Source: Rhynchosporium graminicola
Taxonomy: Eukaryota > Ascomycota > Leotiomycetes > Helotiales > Ploettnerulaceae
Assembly: GCA_900074885.1 (NCBI GenBank)
Contig: FJUW01000015.1
Coordinates: forward strand, 663,906-727,905
Reading direction: 5' to 3'
Length of the DNA stretch: 64,000 nucleotides
The position numbers and the translations under genes are program-made. Below, piece after piece: positions 46,448 to 60,183 of the stretch. The notes beneath the pieces are model-generated. The model was given only the letters and a program-made list of their open reading frames with translations, was not told where the DNA came from and ran no database searches. Numbering within the stretch: position 1 is the stretch's first letter; each line of letters starts with the position of its first letter.

Positions 46448-47823
46448 TCATAGCAGTTCCTTCTTCGGCATCTCTGGACTATCGTCGGTCGAATCGCTCA
46501 TGATTCCGTCTTTGTCGATGGGTGACAGGCTGCCACCATTCGTATTCGACGCGGGTCCTGGGCCTTTTCCGCAACCTTTCACAAGGATATGTCTCTGTTC
46601 ATTCAATCAGCCAACCGCTTGATTACATCTCAAATGATTGACTAGGGGAAGACTGTCTCCAATCACTGAAATTTAGAATCGAATTAAGAACGAACCTTTA
46701 ATGCATCTTTCCGCGAGAAGCTCTTCTCGCAGTTCCCACATGGGAATGGCTTGACAGCCAGATGGATCCGCTTGTGTCGCTTCAAGTCGTGATTTCGGTT
46801 GAAGGACTGTGGGCATTGATCGCACTTGAAAGGGCGGTCGTTGACTGGTGCTTGGCCGTGTGGAGGGTAGCCGTGCATCTGGTGGGGATGCTGTGGATAG
46901 CCTTGCATGTTCATTCCTCCTACAAGAGCCATTTGGTTTCCTGGGTTGTGCATATTGGACATAATGGGTCCAGCCATAGCTGGCAGATTGTAGCCGCTAT
47001 AGGGTCTGGGGTAACCTTGCGGAGCGGCCATTGAAGAGTGGCTGTGGGCCGAAACGGGAGAAATGCGATGAGAAGGTGCGGAGGAAATATTAGGAGATTG
47101 CTGGGTTGGGGATTGCTGAGGATACGCAGGGAACGAAGACTGCTGTGGTGTAGATGCAGGAGTGTAATAACTTGGTGTTGGAGGGGGTCTTCCCCCATAT
47201 GTATCTGGAGCATGGAGAGGTCCTTGTGGAGGTGCTTGCGAAGCTGCTGGCAAATGATTCATGTGTTGCTGATGATTCTGATGCTGGTTTTGTTGGTGGT
47301 GGCTAGTGGTAAGAGCTGGAAGAGTTTGGTGTTGTAAATGGCCACCACCAGACATAGGGGCTGGGAAAGATGGAGCGCTGATTTCATATGGAGGTGGAGG
47401 AAGACCTTCATTCACACTTGGAGAATTGGCATTCCGACTTGGATAGTTCATGGATGGAGAATACAGTTGGCGTCCCATGTAAGGCTGCTGGGTCTGAGCG
47501 AAAGCTGTTGGCATTGAGGGAGCGGAGCTGAAGCCATATGATGGTTGATTAGGAGTCGGCCAGAAACCCATTGGTTGATAAGGGGGTACGCCTCCAGCCG
47601 AGCTTTGGGAACTGCCACTATTTACACTTGGGCTGAGATCACTTGCTAGACCGGCAGGAGGAGTCAGAACGCTGCTGATAATTGCTGGAGTTGGCTGGGT
47701 CGAACTTGATGGGGCGTAGGCTGGAAGCCTGTGCATCTGAGAGAGGTGGTCTGGTGGAGGAAGAGAAAAGGTTGGGAGACTGTTGGCTGCGGACCGACGA
47801 GCGGTGAAGCTCTGTGTCTCCAT
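46448..47823 (-). CDS. C2H2 zinc-finger transcription factor, MtfA-like (424 aa)
   Basis: Two exons on minus: 47823-46696 and 46594-46448; the 101-bp intron has a weak GTTCGT donor and a CAG acceptor, and splits the second zinc finger. The start chosen is METQSFTARRSAANSLPTF. The frame is open 57 codons further (Met at 47994), but the shorter form better fits the family length. The first ~320 residues are Pro/Gln/Ser-rich, with His/Gln runs, and resemble activation regions. Two C2H2 fingers at about 330-380 read RPFKCDQCPQSFNRNHDLKR and KPFPCGNCEKSFSRKDALKR. This finger pair resembles the MtfA group of filamentous fungi, regulators of secondary metabolism and development. That match is from memory and not tested. 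A very long upstream spacer fits a regulated developmental gene. Confidence 0.85.
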
Positions 47824-50800
47824 CGTTGAAGATGATTGCGAAGCCCACGATGATTGCTTGTAAGGGACCGAGGGGAGAATTGCGGCGACTGAAGTGTGGT
47901 GGTCGCGTAGGATAGGGTTTGATAAGAGGTGGAGGAGAAGGTCAGATGTCGGCTTTCTGACAACCTCGCCTGATAGTAAACACTCTTGCAGCATATAAGG
48001 GCTGTTGGATTTTGATTGCTAATCTCCGCGTAGAGCTTCCAAGTCTGCTCGTTTATTCTGAACCGGTTTGATCAAGTCTTATCTCGCTTGTCGTTATTAT
48101 TTTTTGTTTTTTCGAGGATAGTGTCTCGTGTAATTTCTGCTTTGTCGGGTTTGGTTTGGGTGTTGTCTTGTCTCGTCTCGTCTCTCGTTGAAGCCGGGTC
48201 AAATTCAAGGAAGTCGAGTAAGTTCACTCCTAAGTAAAAATTCCAAGAATCCAAGCAAGAAATAAGGTAGACAGACGTCGCTGATGGTGAAGAATGTGGA
48301 GTGGAGCGACGATCACCTGGATGGCGGCCGGGGAGGCGCTGTCGTTTTATGTAGCTTATTGGAGATGGGGGACCCTCAGGACTTGGTCCGAGTGTTCGGC
48401 GTCCCTCTTGGCTGGATGCTGTTGATTACCAGCGGGAAGCGTGGCAGGAAAGTGTCTAGGCTGGGATGGGGATGAGAACAGGGATCAGGGATTAGGGATA
48501 ACCGAAGCTAGGAAATGACTAGTCTAGATATAAAATGACACTAGGAGATGAGCTAGCATAAGGCTAGAATCGATGCGATGTGCCATGTGTTAAAAAGAGA
48601 AGAGGAGAGCCGAGGGGCAGCGTGGGAGTGGAGCGAGCTGAAGAAGTGGCCTAGCCCTGCATGAGGGGGTGAGATGCGACGGGATGGTGTGTGTGTGGTA
48701 TGTATGGCATGAGATGGGTGGGAGTGGTAGAGTGAAAAGCTGGATTGGGTTAGGGCAAGGGTCAGGATCTGGGATCGAGGACGGAAAAAGGAAGAGCTGA
48801 CGTGAAATGCAAGAGGGAGAGGGAGAGGAAGAGGAAGCGGACGAGGAAAGCTTGGAAGTGGAAGTGGACGAAAATATCACTACTAGCAGGGTCGAGGCAG
48901 AAATAGGCGAGCGATTCCGAATAGATGCTGGCTCCCCTGGGACAACCTTACTTTTTTCTTTCCATCGCTGGCAAGGTATGCATGTCATGCCATGCCATGC
49001 CATGGTTTCTCTGAGATCTTGAGATCCTGTTCCCGGTGAAGTTCCTCACTTTAGAAGTATCGCTTCCATACTTCCACTCGAACCTGGACCCGAAAACTAC
49101 TCGCTCCAGGATGGGCGGGCGGGCGTGTGGTGGTTATGACAGGCAGGCCTCGGACAGGCGCTTCCCATTCGTCGGGTCCGCCGCAGTGTTCCGGTGTTGG
49201 TCCAACCCCAACGATCCCATGGGCGGCCGGTCTTGAACCAGATATTGTCCTGTACGACCCCAAGCTAAATGACACGGCGTCGCGTCAGATACTCGGGTCG
49301 AGTCCCAGGTCGGGTACTTTGTGTTAAGGTTGACTTTAATCTTCCTAGTTTGGTGTGTTTGTGGGTGTATAGTACACACACAGTGAGTAGAGATGCTAGA
49401 GCATCCCCTCTCAAATCGCATCCAAGTTGTCGGGAGAGGGACAGCAGCATACTAGTACCCAGTTCGTCGTAGACACAACGCCAGTCCTGAGACCCAGTCC
49501 TGGGTCTGGGACGGGCGGTGGGTGTATCCCGCGAAGAGTTCGAAAAGGCAAGTAAGTGTGCTAGGCTGGGGGTCCGAGGAGCCTGAGAAGCAGATGCAAG
49601 AGACTAGATGATTTTTGGAATTCTCTGAAAACCGAACACCCCCTGTGATATCTTGGTAAAAATCTTGGCCTCACGAAACTATTTCAGGACTGACTTCCGG
49701 TTTTGTTTGGGGGTTAGAAGCTTAGCAAAAAACGACAAGCCTTTTGACGATAACGGAATCGAGACAGACTGGCCTGTATCCGATTTGCCTCGCTCTGGAA
49801 TTGCAGAGGTTCAATTAAGGACACCAGCGCGCATTGAACAAATCAATCCTTCGTGAAGCAAGGCAGAAAGATTTCGTGTGAGCGACGTAGGTAAACCAAA
49901 TGGGATTTCATCCGTATTATCGCCACTATCTAAATCGCGTTGTAAATGGACAGGAGGAGTATTGCGACCTAATTCCAAATCGAATTCAAGTTTGTATTCG
50001 AAAGTCTCGACCGCGATGTTCTCCGCAAGTAGAGATACTTGTAGGCCCGCCTAGACCTGGAACTGGCGTGATGCTTTCTGCTTTTCCCGTCCGTGCAGCT
50101 GGTTCGCTCCGCTACACGTTCCGAGGCAAGGAGACTGGGTCGATTGGCCTGCAGGTCAAGATCTTACGCAAAAGGAATGCAAAAACAATAGAGCTAGAGC
50201 TAGATCAATCATATTTCTGGATCGATAACGACTTGAATGGCGTGGGTACAGTAAGTAATTTTAGTCCTTATCTCCTGTTTGAGCCTCGGAGATGCAGCCA
50301 TCCAGCAGCCTCTATTCTACAAGCGCGCAGATTCAACTCCCGTCCAAATTGCTGGATCTTTGATGGATTGAGCGCTCAGGTTGGAAGCATTCCCTCCTTC
50401 AGTTGATGATCATGATACTCAGACAGCCTGCGACATGTCGAATGAGTTCTTCTCCAAAAGGAGCAAGTCTTTCTCGCTCTAGGTTCAGCTGCTGTCTACT
50501 CCGTAGGTACGTAAATTAGCTTCATCGACACGGGACGGCTAGGCTGGGTGTGGCCCGTGAACTATTCCGGGGTTGATAGGCTGAAGGATACGATGCCTCC
50601 TCCTCCCTGTCAGCTCGAGTCTCAAGTCTCGAGGATCGAGTAGAAAGTGGGTGTTCTATTCGCAGTCGTTTGCTTGCTTGCTTTCTCGCTGCAATGCAGC
50701 GCGGGCGAAGGGGGGTCAGTTTGATCTCCTGTGCTGCTCCGTTTTGAGATTCCGAAACAGACACAAGAAGAAAATGAACGAGTTTGTTTTCGTCTCGGGA

Positions 50801-53800
50801 GTAAGTCGCTTTCTTGAGTCATTTCGATCGGCTCATCCGTATGAACTTCAGACATGTATTGGGTAGTACAGTAGGGGAATTGCGAGGTCGAATCAATAGA
50901 CAGGAATTCCTTTCTTCTGGTCCATCTTCTGGAAGGCTGTATGTAGTAGGCAGGCAGTGTGATGATCTCTTGACGCATCTTTTGGAGATGCACACCGCAC
51001 AAGGCTGGCGGCAATAACACTCGAGCTCGATCCAAAGAGGGAAACGGCTCCAAATAGTGGGTCCCATGTCATAACTTTCTGGAGATTTTGAGCGACCAGA
51101 TGCTCCACAGCGCAGGGGTCAGGGGCAAGTCTCGTGGCCGGGTGGGTCGTACTAAGGGCGGGCTGGGCTGGGCCTCTTTTGTGACAGCAGATTTAGTCCA
51201 CTCAATCGGGAAAATCTGGAATTTGGGCGGATGACAGGGGACGCAGGGGCCAGCGATTTACAGAGGAGGTGGTGAAGTGGATCAGGGGCACGATGATTGG
51301 CGTGATGGGAACTTGGTCGGCGAGCTTACATCTTTCATGTTGGGGTTTCCTTGTATTTATCGATGTCCTTGTCAATGTGACTGACTCGAAGCAGAACAAA
51401 AACCAGCAAGAATCACACAAATGCAATTCGGTCTGAATGAACACACACTCACACTCTAAGTGTGCTTTGGGAGCAACTTCTTGAGAATCGACCCTCTGTG
51501 GCTGCGAATGACAGGACGCCTCTTCGTACACAGCCAATATGTCAGTCAATGGTACGCCGCCTAATGTAAGCGCCGGAAGATATCCATCCTTTCAGTAGCT
51601 AGGTACAATAAATTTAAATGCGCTTGCTTGCATCTCCGCCTTATGTAATCAGCTTCTTTCTGTATGCTGTATCATGAACCACCACCACCTTTCCTGCCTA
51701 CAGTACCTAGGTACTTTCCTATCTCGCAACTATGTGTCGCTGGGTCTTGGCGTCGCGAGCTGGGCAATTGCCATCCGTAAGTGTCCGCATTTGGAGTACC
51801 GAACTTTCAACGTTTCTGAATCTGGTAAGTGAAGTAAGTAGGAGCGTCAAGTCTCGCGTCCCAAGCGATTGCTTGCTTACCTTGCTTGCGCTTTCTTTCC
51901 CTTTGCACTTTTGCGACATGGGTCTGGGTCACCCATCGACCCTGTTTCCTCTCTATAGTCTATACTTTGCCGATTCCGCACAAGCTGAGTATGAGTCTAT
52001 CTAACCTACCTGTTCAAGAGAGGACTGTGTTGTGGAGCATGCGATACCAGCATGTCTGTTTTTGAGTCTCAGGACATGCTTGAACCGAACTCGGTTCGAC
52101 GGGTCGATTGTTGATGATAGTGAAGGGGGGCTATCCTGTGTCTTGGTCCTGCGCATGAGAAAAGTTATATTTCCGACAGAAGGGCGGATGGCTGCTTGCT
52201 GGCTGTCAGATTCGATAAGTCCTTCACTAAAGTAGCACGAGGACCCCGATATCAGATAATGATTCTACATCATCGTAACGAGAGTTACACGATGTAATTT
52301 CATCTTTCTTCTCCGAGTCTTCGGAGAAGCGTTACGAAGTTGCCCCAGTACTATCTATCATGTTGCGAGGATAATGGGCTTGGGTATGGGTCACGTGTAA
52401 TGATCCGTGCGTATACCTAGATAATATCTTCTGTCAACTCTCCATCGTAATCAGTACCACAATGCAACATCAACCATTCCTACCTCTATGTCTTCCTCTG
52501 AGTATCAACGTACCCTTGCCATATATTATCTTCCCAGCACTTTACAATTTGTATGGTGAAATGATCTGTGGTCTCTTTCGGTTATCTTTTCCCCATCCAT
52601 CATTGCGTTCCAGGCTCTCGAACCATATGCAAGCAATGCCAAGTCTACCAGCCTTATGAGTGGCTGATTTGCCCAATGTATCGGAGTTCGGAGTGAGGGG
52701 AAGGGAGAGAGAGGTGTCTCAGTTGGCGATAGAGGTCAGAGAAGGAGAGCAAGAAGATCCTGGCAACATATCGATGCCGGCGACCACAGGAAACGTGTTG
52801 GGGCTGCTACGAGATCTTCAAGTCAAAATAACGCATACAGTCGTCTGGAGTTAAGCTCAATACGTGGCCATAGTACTTTAGTACACCGTAAGAACGCCCT
52901 CCACGATTTCTTGGGTCTCTAAATCACGCCAAAAAGCCCAGCCATCTTCACTAAAGACAAAGGGGCAGCGATCAACCCGCCCGTCGTGGGTTATCCCAGC
53001 GTCTCGGGAGTCATGTCTCATCTCTTACCTCTGTGGTATCGACCGGTACCTACGATACCAATATCCTTACGTTCTCGGGACGGCGCTGTATCACAAGCAG
53101 ATACTGGGATTTCTGGAAGGACTTACCGGTACACAGGAGGTACTTCTAGAAGTTTACAGGTACACCGTTGAGCAGGTACTGAGGAATGAGTATTCTTGGA
53201 TAATAACTGGGTATTATCCGTCTTCTCGCGTTGTGTCTCGATCTTGGCTAACGGAGACATCTACGCACGCTGTGAAAACAACGCCAATGAGATGCAAGGA
53301 GCAACAGCGACATGCTGGCGACATAGCGGAGCCGCGATTTTAGGGGCGTCCACGGTTTGCACTATCTTTTGCCAACCGAGTATGACGGTTTGGGCTCGCG
53401 CACGTCCACCTATACCATGCAATGGACCTGGTCGTGACCTTATGTCTATCTGGTATAGCCTGGGGTCGAACGCAAGACGACAAACTGGCCATATTCACAG
53501 AAGTTTTGTAGCTCTGAGCTCTGCCGATTGGTTGAGCATGTCAAAGTAACCGCAAAAACCTTTGCCTCCGCGAAGCAAGCTAAGGCTCAGCCATAAGTGG
53601 CCCTAGGTTTAATCATTTTCAATGTTACAAGCATGGTGGAAAGCCATTCCGTCCATGCGGAGAACCCCAGCACCTCAACACACAGGGTACAGAGGAACAC
53701 CCAGGCTTCTGGATTTCAGCGCCTTCAGCGCGCAAAGCACTCTTCCCGTCTATCGGACGGAATTCTTCAGCACAATTCGCAGATGGTACACAGCAGCAGT

Positions 53801-56800
53801 GAGTGTCATTACGGAAGCACGACTTTCCGATACCCCAGACTACTCACTTGGCCAACGGACGAACAGGTGCAGCATCGCTTGGAGAACCTCGTCTCCTCCT
53901 AAATATCTGGAGTAACGATTGCCAGAAGAGCCACCGGTAACGCCGCTACTAATTTTAGGAACAGCAGATCGAATATGGGCATAGTGACGCTAGATTTTCA
54001 ACAAGAGCAGTAAGCAAGCAACTGGCACCCCTAAATACGACCTTCACCCGTAGGAGCAAGCCACCTCACCCCCGCATCTCTTACCGAAGGACGGGATGTA
54101 TATGTTGATATGCCTTGAACTCGTACTCGGCGCTAGAAGCCCCTTTCAGTAAATATACTGCCCGTGTTCACTCACTCGCCTATCAGGTCATGAGAGTTCT
54201 AACCCTTTTGATCCACTATCTTGGCGATAATTCCTTCGTCTAGCAAAGGACGGGTCAGCTAGGCGAGAAGAAAATAAAGGTAATCTACTCCTTACTCGCA
54301 TGGGTGACTGGGATCATTTAATACAAGGACGGTTGCCCAAACTGCTAGTTCTATCATTAGAAACCTGGGGTCGGGTACACATTTTGATGACCGTACGGCA
54401 ATCTCACCTCCCAAACATATCGTCACAAGACATGCTCTCTTGCTCCGAAATTGGGGCCCCTGATCGACACTGCACGGCTTCTTGATGAAAGAGAAAGAAA
54501 CATTCCACCTATCTCAAGTTTCTAACGTCTTTCTTATCATCGGGAAATAATGATCGGAAGAGATCCGTCCCGAAATATCAGACGCTTGTTCGGCAGTCTC
54601 AGCTGCATGTTGGTCAGCTCGATTCGTTGGGAGTTTTGATGTGTCAATACCCTATCTCAAGCGCTTCGTGCTGGCAAGTATATGCTAGCAGCTACTACGG
54701 ACAGTAGGAAGAGCGATAAACCAGACTTCGGATGTAGTGAGTGAGATTAGGCAGCATTGAATGAAGAGATAACCTTCCGAGAGAGCTTTTTGTGAAAGGT
54801 ATATCCACTGCTCTGGCTTCCTTCGGACGTTGAGGCAGAATATCTTCTTACACGAAGAGCTCCCAAACTTCGCTCTAACATGCTTACTTTACAAGATTGA
54901 ATCCTCATGGTTCCTTCTTACAGTCCTGTTCTACGTCGGTCCCAGCATAGCTCTTCTTTCTACAGTCGGCACTTAATTCTCCTTCTCGAGTAGCAGGGCT
55001 GCCTCAACGGGAGACTTTATGGGACCTACCGTATATTCAAAAGCAAAAGAGCGGATCGAGAGACATCTCCAAACCCACAAGCCAGCCACGTTCCCATTCC
55101 ATACCAGACGCGCTCAAGTCACATTGCATAAGCTAGAAGCCACTTTCCCATCCGCTTCCGCTTGCCTAATTGTTTCCAAACTTTCAGCCTTCCCCCGCTA
55201 AGGCAAGCCATCGGATCCAGCCCCTTCTCCAAGGAAGTGGGAATATTCGAGTAGGCATGCAGATGAGAGAGCCATGGCGCAGACCCCATTGAACAAGTTC
55301 CGAATTCGAAATCATACAGAAAAGAAAAGCACGATTTCGTTTTCCCACGCTTCGTGGGGGGTACTCGTAATTCACTATGGTAGAGATACTAAAGACGGGC
55401 AAGTTTGAGGATACATTGTATATCAAATGCCTCAATAATTATCCACAAGCACGTCTTTTGGGTGCTACTTGTGTGTGTGGGTCAATCTCCGAGCTCAAGA
55501 TCTTGGAGGTGGGTATAATGAGCTGATACCTCTGTGGGTACCTATCTATCCATATGGTCTTCCGCTCCGGTCTCGCTGGTTGTGTATTTTACGTTTCGAG
55601 CGCTGTCTTGGATACTGTCCGGCAATGACTGCGACAAGATCGCCTTTCTGCTTCTAGGCGACGAACGAGGTACTCAAATCCAAGGCCAGACCTCAATTTC
55701 GTAGAAGTCCTCCAAACTAGGATTTAATCTTGGGCTCCTACCTTTCCAAAAGACAAACATCATAACTATCTTTGATTATTCCACGTCCGGCCTGCCAACA
55801 ATTTCTCGGCATCTGCGTCTAAAGCTAGCGAATTATTCTATCGTACACATGAGCTCTCCTCCACCACCACCTCTACCAAAAGCCACGGCTTCGTAAAAGA
55901 GTGCCAGAAATCCACGAATCATACGCCAAACCGAAGCTTCGAATTTGACAGACGCCTCTGGTGGAGTACCTGAAGTCGAGCGTTGCCTCGAGAATGATAG
56001 CTCAGTCTCATGACTGGATCCATACAAGTTAGATACTTCTTTCCCTCGACTTCGGATTTCGGAACTAAAAGCATCTCCGTAACCTCCCCAGAACAAGACA
56101 AGCAACGTTCAATTCCTCGCTCGACCCTCAACATCTATCCACATCGATAAACGAGACCTCAATTTCAGCTGCCAACCCAGTCTGCCAGCTTGACGCTCGT
56201 AGCCCGGATATTCGTCCACCCTGAAGAAACACTACGGCGAAAAGACTTCAACAGCTACTACGAATCTACAGTACAAATAGCCTAGCTTCAAAATCCGCTT
56301 CATAGATATATACAGGTCATTCGCCACTGGACGGTTTACGACAATCGCTACCGCTAGTCTAACATAATCTCAACTATCTCGTCCCTTTCCACATCTTGGT
56401 AACGGATGCGCAAAATCAGCTTGCGGAGAAAACTTTGCAGCTAAGAGCACAGTCATTGTGGCTCGGTAGAGACTGTTATAGCTTTCGTGACTCGGACCAA
56501 ACCAAGCTACGGAGCACGTCATATCTTCTATCTTATATGCTAATGTCTACGTAGAGTGAACTTGCCAGGTTTGCACACTTCTCCAGAATTAGGACGAGCT
56601 TGCAGGAACAGGAAACGTCAGGTAGTTCGTTTCTCGGTATTGCATGACGAACCGGGGCATAAAATAATGATATCGAGCTTGTTGGAAAATGAAGTCGCTG
56701 CTAGACCTCCCCACACACTGAGAGCCCCCAAGTCCACTTATGTTTACATAACATCATATGAACGTCAATTACGAGAGGCAAGAACAGACAAGGTAAGCAT

Positions 56801-59800
56801 AAACATCTAACTAGACTCTGCTGCAATATCTCCAGACACACAGCACCACACCTACAGCTGCATTTTAGCATCGAGTCACTTTACTAGCCCATGTCCTTAG
56901 CATACACCTCAACTCTACACCAACACAACAACCCATTCTCGGCCAACAGCTTCTGCGCAACTCAGATTTCAAACAGTGATCTCTAGGTGCATCTATCACC
57001 ACTTCCAAATCCCAAGTTTCAAGATCAAGCTCGCGAGCAAGTCAAATCTCATGAAGTCGAGTCATGGAGCCACCAATCAATGTCTATTCTTCATCTCATC
57101 AACTCCATGACCTCCTTGGCCACCCAGCAGCTCGGTGCAGAGATTTTGGTCATATATTAGTGCTGCACTAATACTAGTACTGGTGTTGGCGTTGGTGTTG
57201 GTGTTGGTGTTGGTGTTGGCGTAATCTTACGTACCTGAGGTAGTGCTCGATGGTGCATCGCCTTTTAGTGTCGGGCATAACCGTAGCGGCGTTCGATCCC
57301 GTTCTAGATTTCTATATTTGTCCTCATGAACTATCTTTACACCATCTTTGTTTATCTGTCACTTACCTCGTTCTTCTCTGGCTGCGTGAACACCGATTTT
57401 TATGATTTCGGACTAGTATAATGAAGGATATCTTGAGGATGGATCGAAGTCAGATAACATGAATACATGATCAGGTTTAGCATGCTCGTTAAGCTTGAGC
57501 TTTGGAGTATGTCGTCAGATTTATGCCGGCCTAGAGCGGCGATGGAGGAAGGCTCCGCTCGTGAAATATCAAGAAAATTATATTCATTTGAACCTTCTTA
57601 GTTGGCAACTCATGCCAATTGAAGCTTCTCAGGGTACCCTTTGTGGCCTTGCTAGCTTTGCGCTCCTGCTCTTCCAAAATTCAAGTGTACGAGCCGTATT
57701 AAAATTACACGGCATTTCTTTGCTCGTTCTGTCTAAGTCATTCTGTAGCAATTTCGCCTCATTTCAAGCCTTCGGCGACCGAGCCTACTTTCAAATCCAC
57801 ACTGTTAGGGATGAAGACTCGTCGACAATTTCGCCATAGATGCAGTCAATCGTTAATTTCGACTCCAACAAAATCAACTATGTGCAAAGACATGCATGGG
57901 ACCCGATCTGTCTTGTCAACAAGGCTGGGAAAGACTTAAGAGAATTCCAACATCGAGATGTAACCAAATTGTTCTCTTCTGTCACGTCTCTCGATTTCCA
58001 TCTTTGCAAAGCGCTCTCTATCATCAAAGGATAACTATTTAGGTCTATTGAACCCCATGATCCACGTCAAAGTGTCCTACACAATGCCCTGCAGTATTGA
58101 GTAGTCGGCTGTGCTTTACTTACTCGTACGCATTGGACTATTATTACCGTTCCTGAGACAGAGAACTATCATGATGGGCACCCACCCAGAACCGTCTCGA
58201 GTCCTGTCAGACCGATCCAAAATATCACCCCTATGGAGTCCATGCTGGGTATTAATAGCACTGTGCTCAATTTCACCTCATTACAAGCCTCTCGCATGTA
58301 AAGAAAAGGGCAAGCACGCGATATCTGTCCAATATTTGAATGCTTGGGCGAAAGCGAGGATTCTGCCTATTCGATTTCCTTCCTGATATGACACAAAGAA
58401 GACTCCATACCCTCTTGCTGAATTCAATAACTTAGAAGCGCTTGAACTTTCACCAGCCTATCTTAGATCCTCGCTTTTCACATTTCAACGCCAATTATTC
58501 CTCAGCAATGCCTCCTCCTCACTACTCTATCTAACATGTGCCGCCGCAAGTCAGGAGATTAGACGCAGTGAGAGTTTAAAAGTCACATGCCGTTTCAATG
58601 ATGAATGACATCCTGAAATGATAGTCTACAACGAGGTTTGCCTGGCCTCGTGCAGATGGCAGACATCCCTTTCCACCTCGCTATCGAGACGTCGCCCGAC
58701 TATCCAATGACAGCGCCCCTTTCTTGAGAGTGAAGAGCAAGAGAGCGATATTGTGCAGTGTTTTCGCGAGCTCGAAGAATTCCTTTTGTCAAGCGTAGGT
58801 TGGTAATACCAGCGACCTAAGAGGAGAACGCTCCATGGTACTTAGACTCTAAGGATTACGCAGCACTGTTTCTTGAAGAAGTGCTTCTCAGGGCCTCCTC
58901 AGCCGCTCTCCGCCTCTCTGGGGTACTTGCCTGTCGGATACCACTTCGAGAGAGAGAGTTTGACAAAGCTCAAAGGAGCTTATCAAGATCCCAGCTTGTA
59001 TGAGCGTATGAGAGGCTTTACCGGTATACTGAGGGAGAGAGTGTATTATTTTCAGGGTAGGGTATAGATCGAATTAATGATCATGCGAAGATGCCGATTC
59101 ATCAACCGTCTGAGCAATGAAAGATACGGCCAGAACAAGGGCTGAGGGTCCGACTGCTGATTCTGTAGCTACCAGTGAAAGATCTCCCGGGTCAAGACTC
59201 GGCAGGGTTTGGAGGAACCTAAGCAAGAAAATTCCACAGAACTTGTCGATAGCTCCTCTCTTTGGGGAAATGGCGTACAAACTTTCTGGGCTTGGAATGA
59301 CACTTGGTTATCAGTAGACATCGTAAGATCTGGCGTAAACGGATAATCCTCCAAGACCTGTAGGCTGATGGCAAACCTGCTAATGCGGGAATCGAATTGC
59401 TGAGAATGTGCAGAGGTGGAAACACAGGCGGGTGAGTCGGTGACATAGAGCGGTACTGTTTACGGAGTAACAGATAATATACACCCCGATCAGTTGATCC
59501 TTTGACTGCTCAAGAAATCACCTGCTGCATCTATCTTAATTTGGTAGCCTTTTATTACAACTCTTCTTCCGTCTCTTACAAGGCTCATAGACCGTAGGAT
59601 TGGTCTTTACTTTGGCCAACTCATCTTCTTCCTCGTGTAAAATATATGGAGACCGCTCCACTGTTCAAGGCTTGAAACAATAGACATTACTGGCGTTCAA
59701 GTCCGATGAAGAGCCGCGAAGCTCAACCACTATGCTGTCGTCGTCTCAGGCTTACGTGAATGCTTGGCCTGTCAGCCTGGGATCATGGGCGGATCACCTA

Positions 59801-60183
59801 AACTGCTGTGCCGCTGTGCTAATCTTGGCTTGGTTATTGTTAAGAGCGCATCTATCTTTCCTGCAGTTATGTTACTGTTATAGGTACCGTTCGCTGGAAC
59901 CAAGGATACTGCAGTCGATCGACGTGGCAGTAACACGCCTTAGGATCCCAGATTGTCCAGAATATTTACAAGTGTGACAATCACGTGTCGCTGACAGAGG
60001 CAGTTCACGGGTGTTAGCTTGCCTTTGCCGTTGCTATCGTAACTCATTTAATTAAATAAAAGCAGGAAGTAACTTTGCGTACAGTGTGTATTATCAACAT
60101 GTGACTTTCAAATCCTGCACAACGTCCTGGGTATGCGAGAAGTGACAATTGAAACAGAAGGCCACGCGAAAACTGTTAAAACT
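47824..60183. other. 12.4-kb gene-poor region upstream of the zinc-finger gene
   Basis: No recognisable gene, transposase, rRNA or tRNA in 12 kb. Near the zinc-finger gene the sequence is pyrimidine-rich on its coding strand (48050-48200). A purine-rich tract lies at about 48806-48870. From about 51.7 to 58.4 kb nearly all open frames of 60 or more codons are on the plus strand (for example 53196-53549, 57495-57839), but none has a domain. The region may hold distant promoter elements and untranslated RNA; I cannot show either. Confidence 0.45.
57181..57222. repeat. (TTGGTG)n microsatellite
   Basis: Seven near-perfect units of TTGGTG/TTGGCG on the plus strand, within the gene-poor region. 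Confidence 0.85.

Noticed and set aside
53196..53915. Plus-strand frames of 97-117 codons in the 12-kb spacer
   Set aside because: No domains or family resemblance. Consecutive frames do not join through credible introns.
57200..57310. tRNA-like sequence with a GCGTTCGATCCC B-box match
   Set aside because: No acceptor stem or convincing anticodon stem pairs with it, and there is no Pol III terminator at the right distance.
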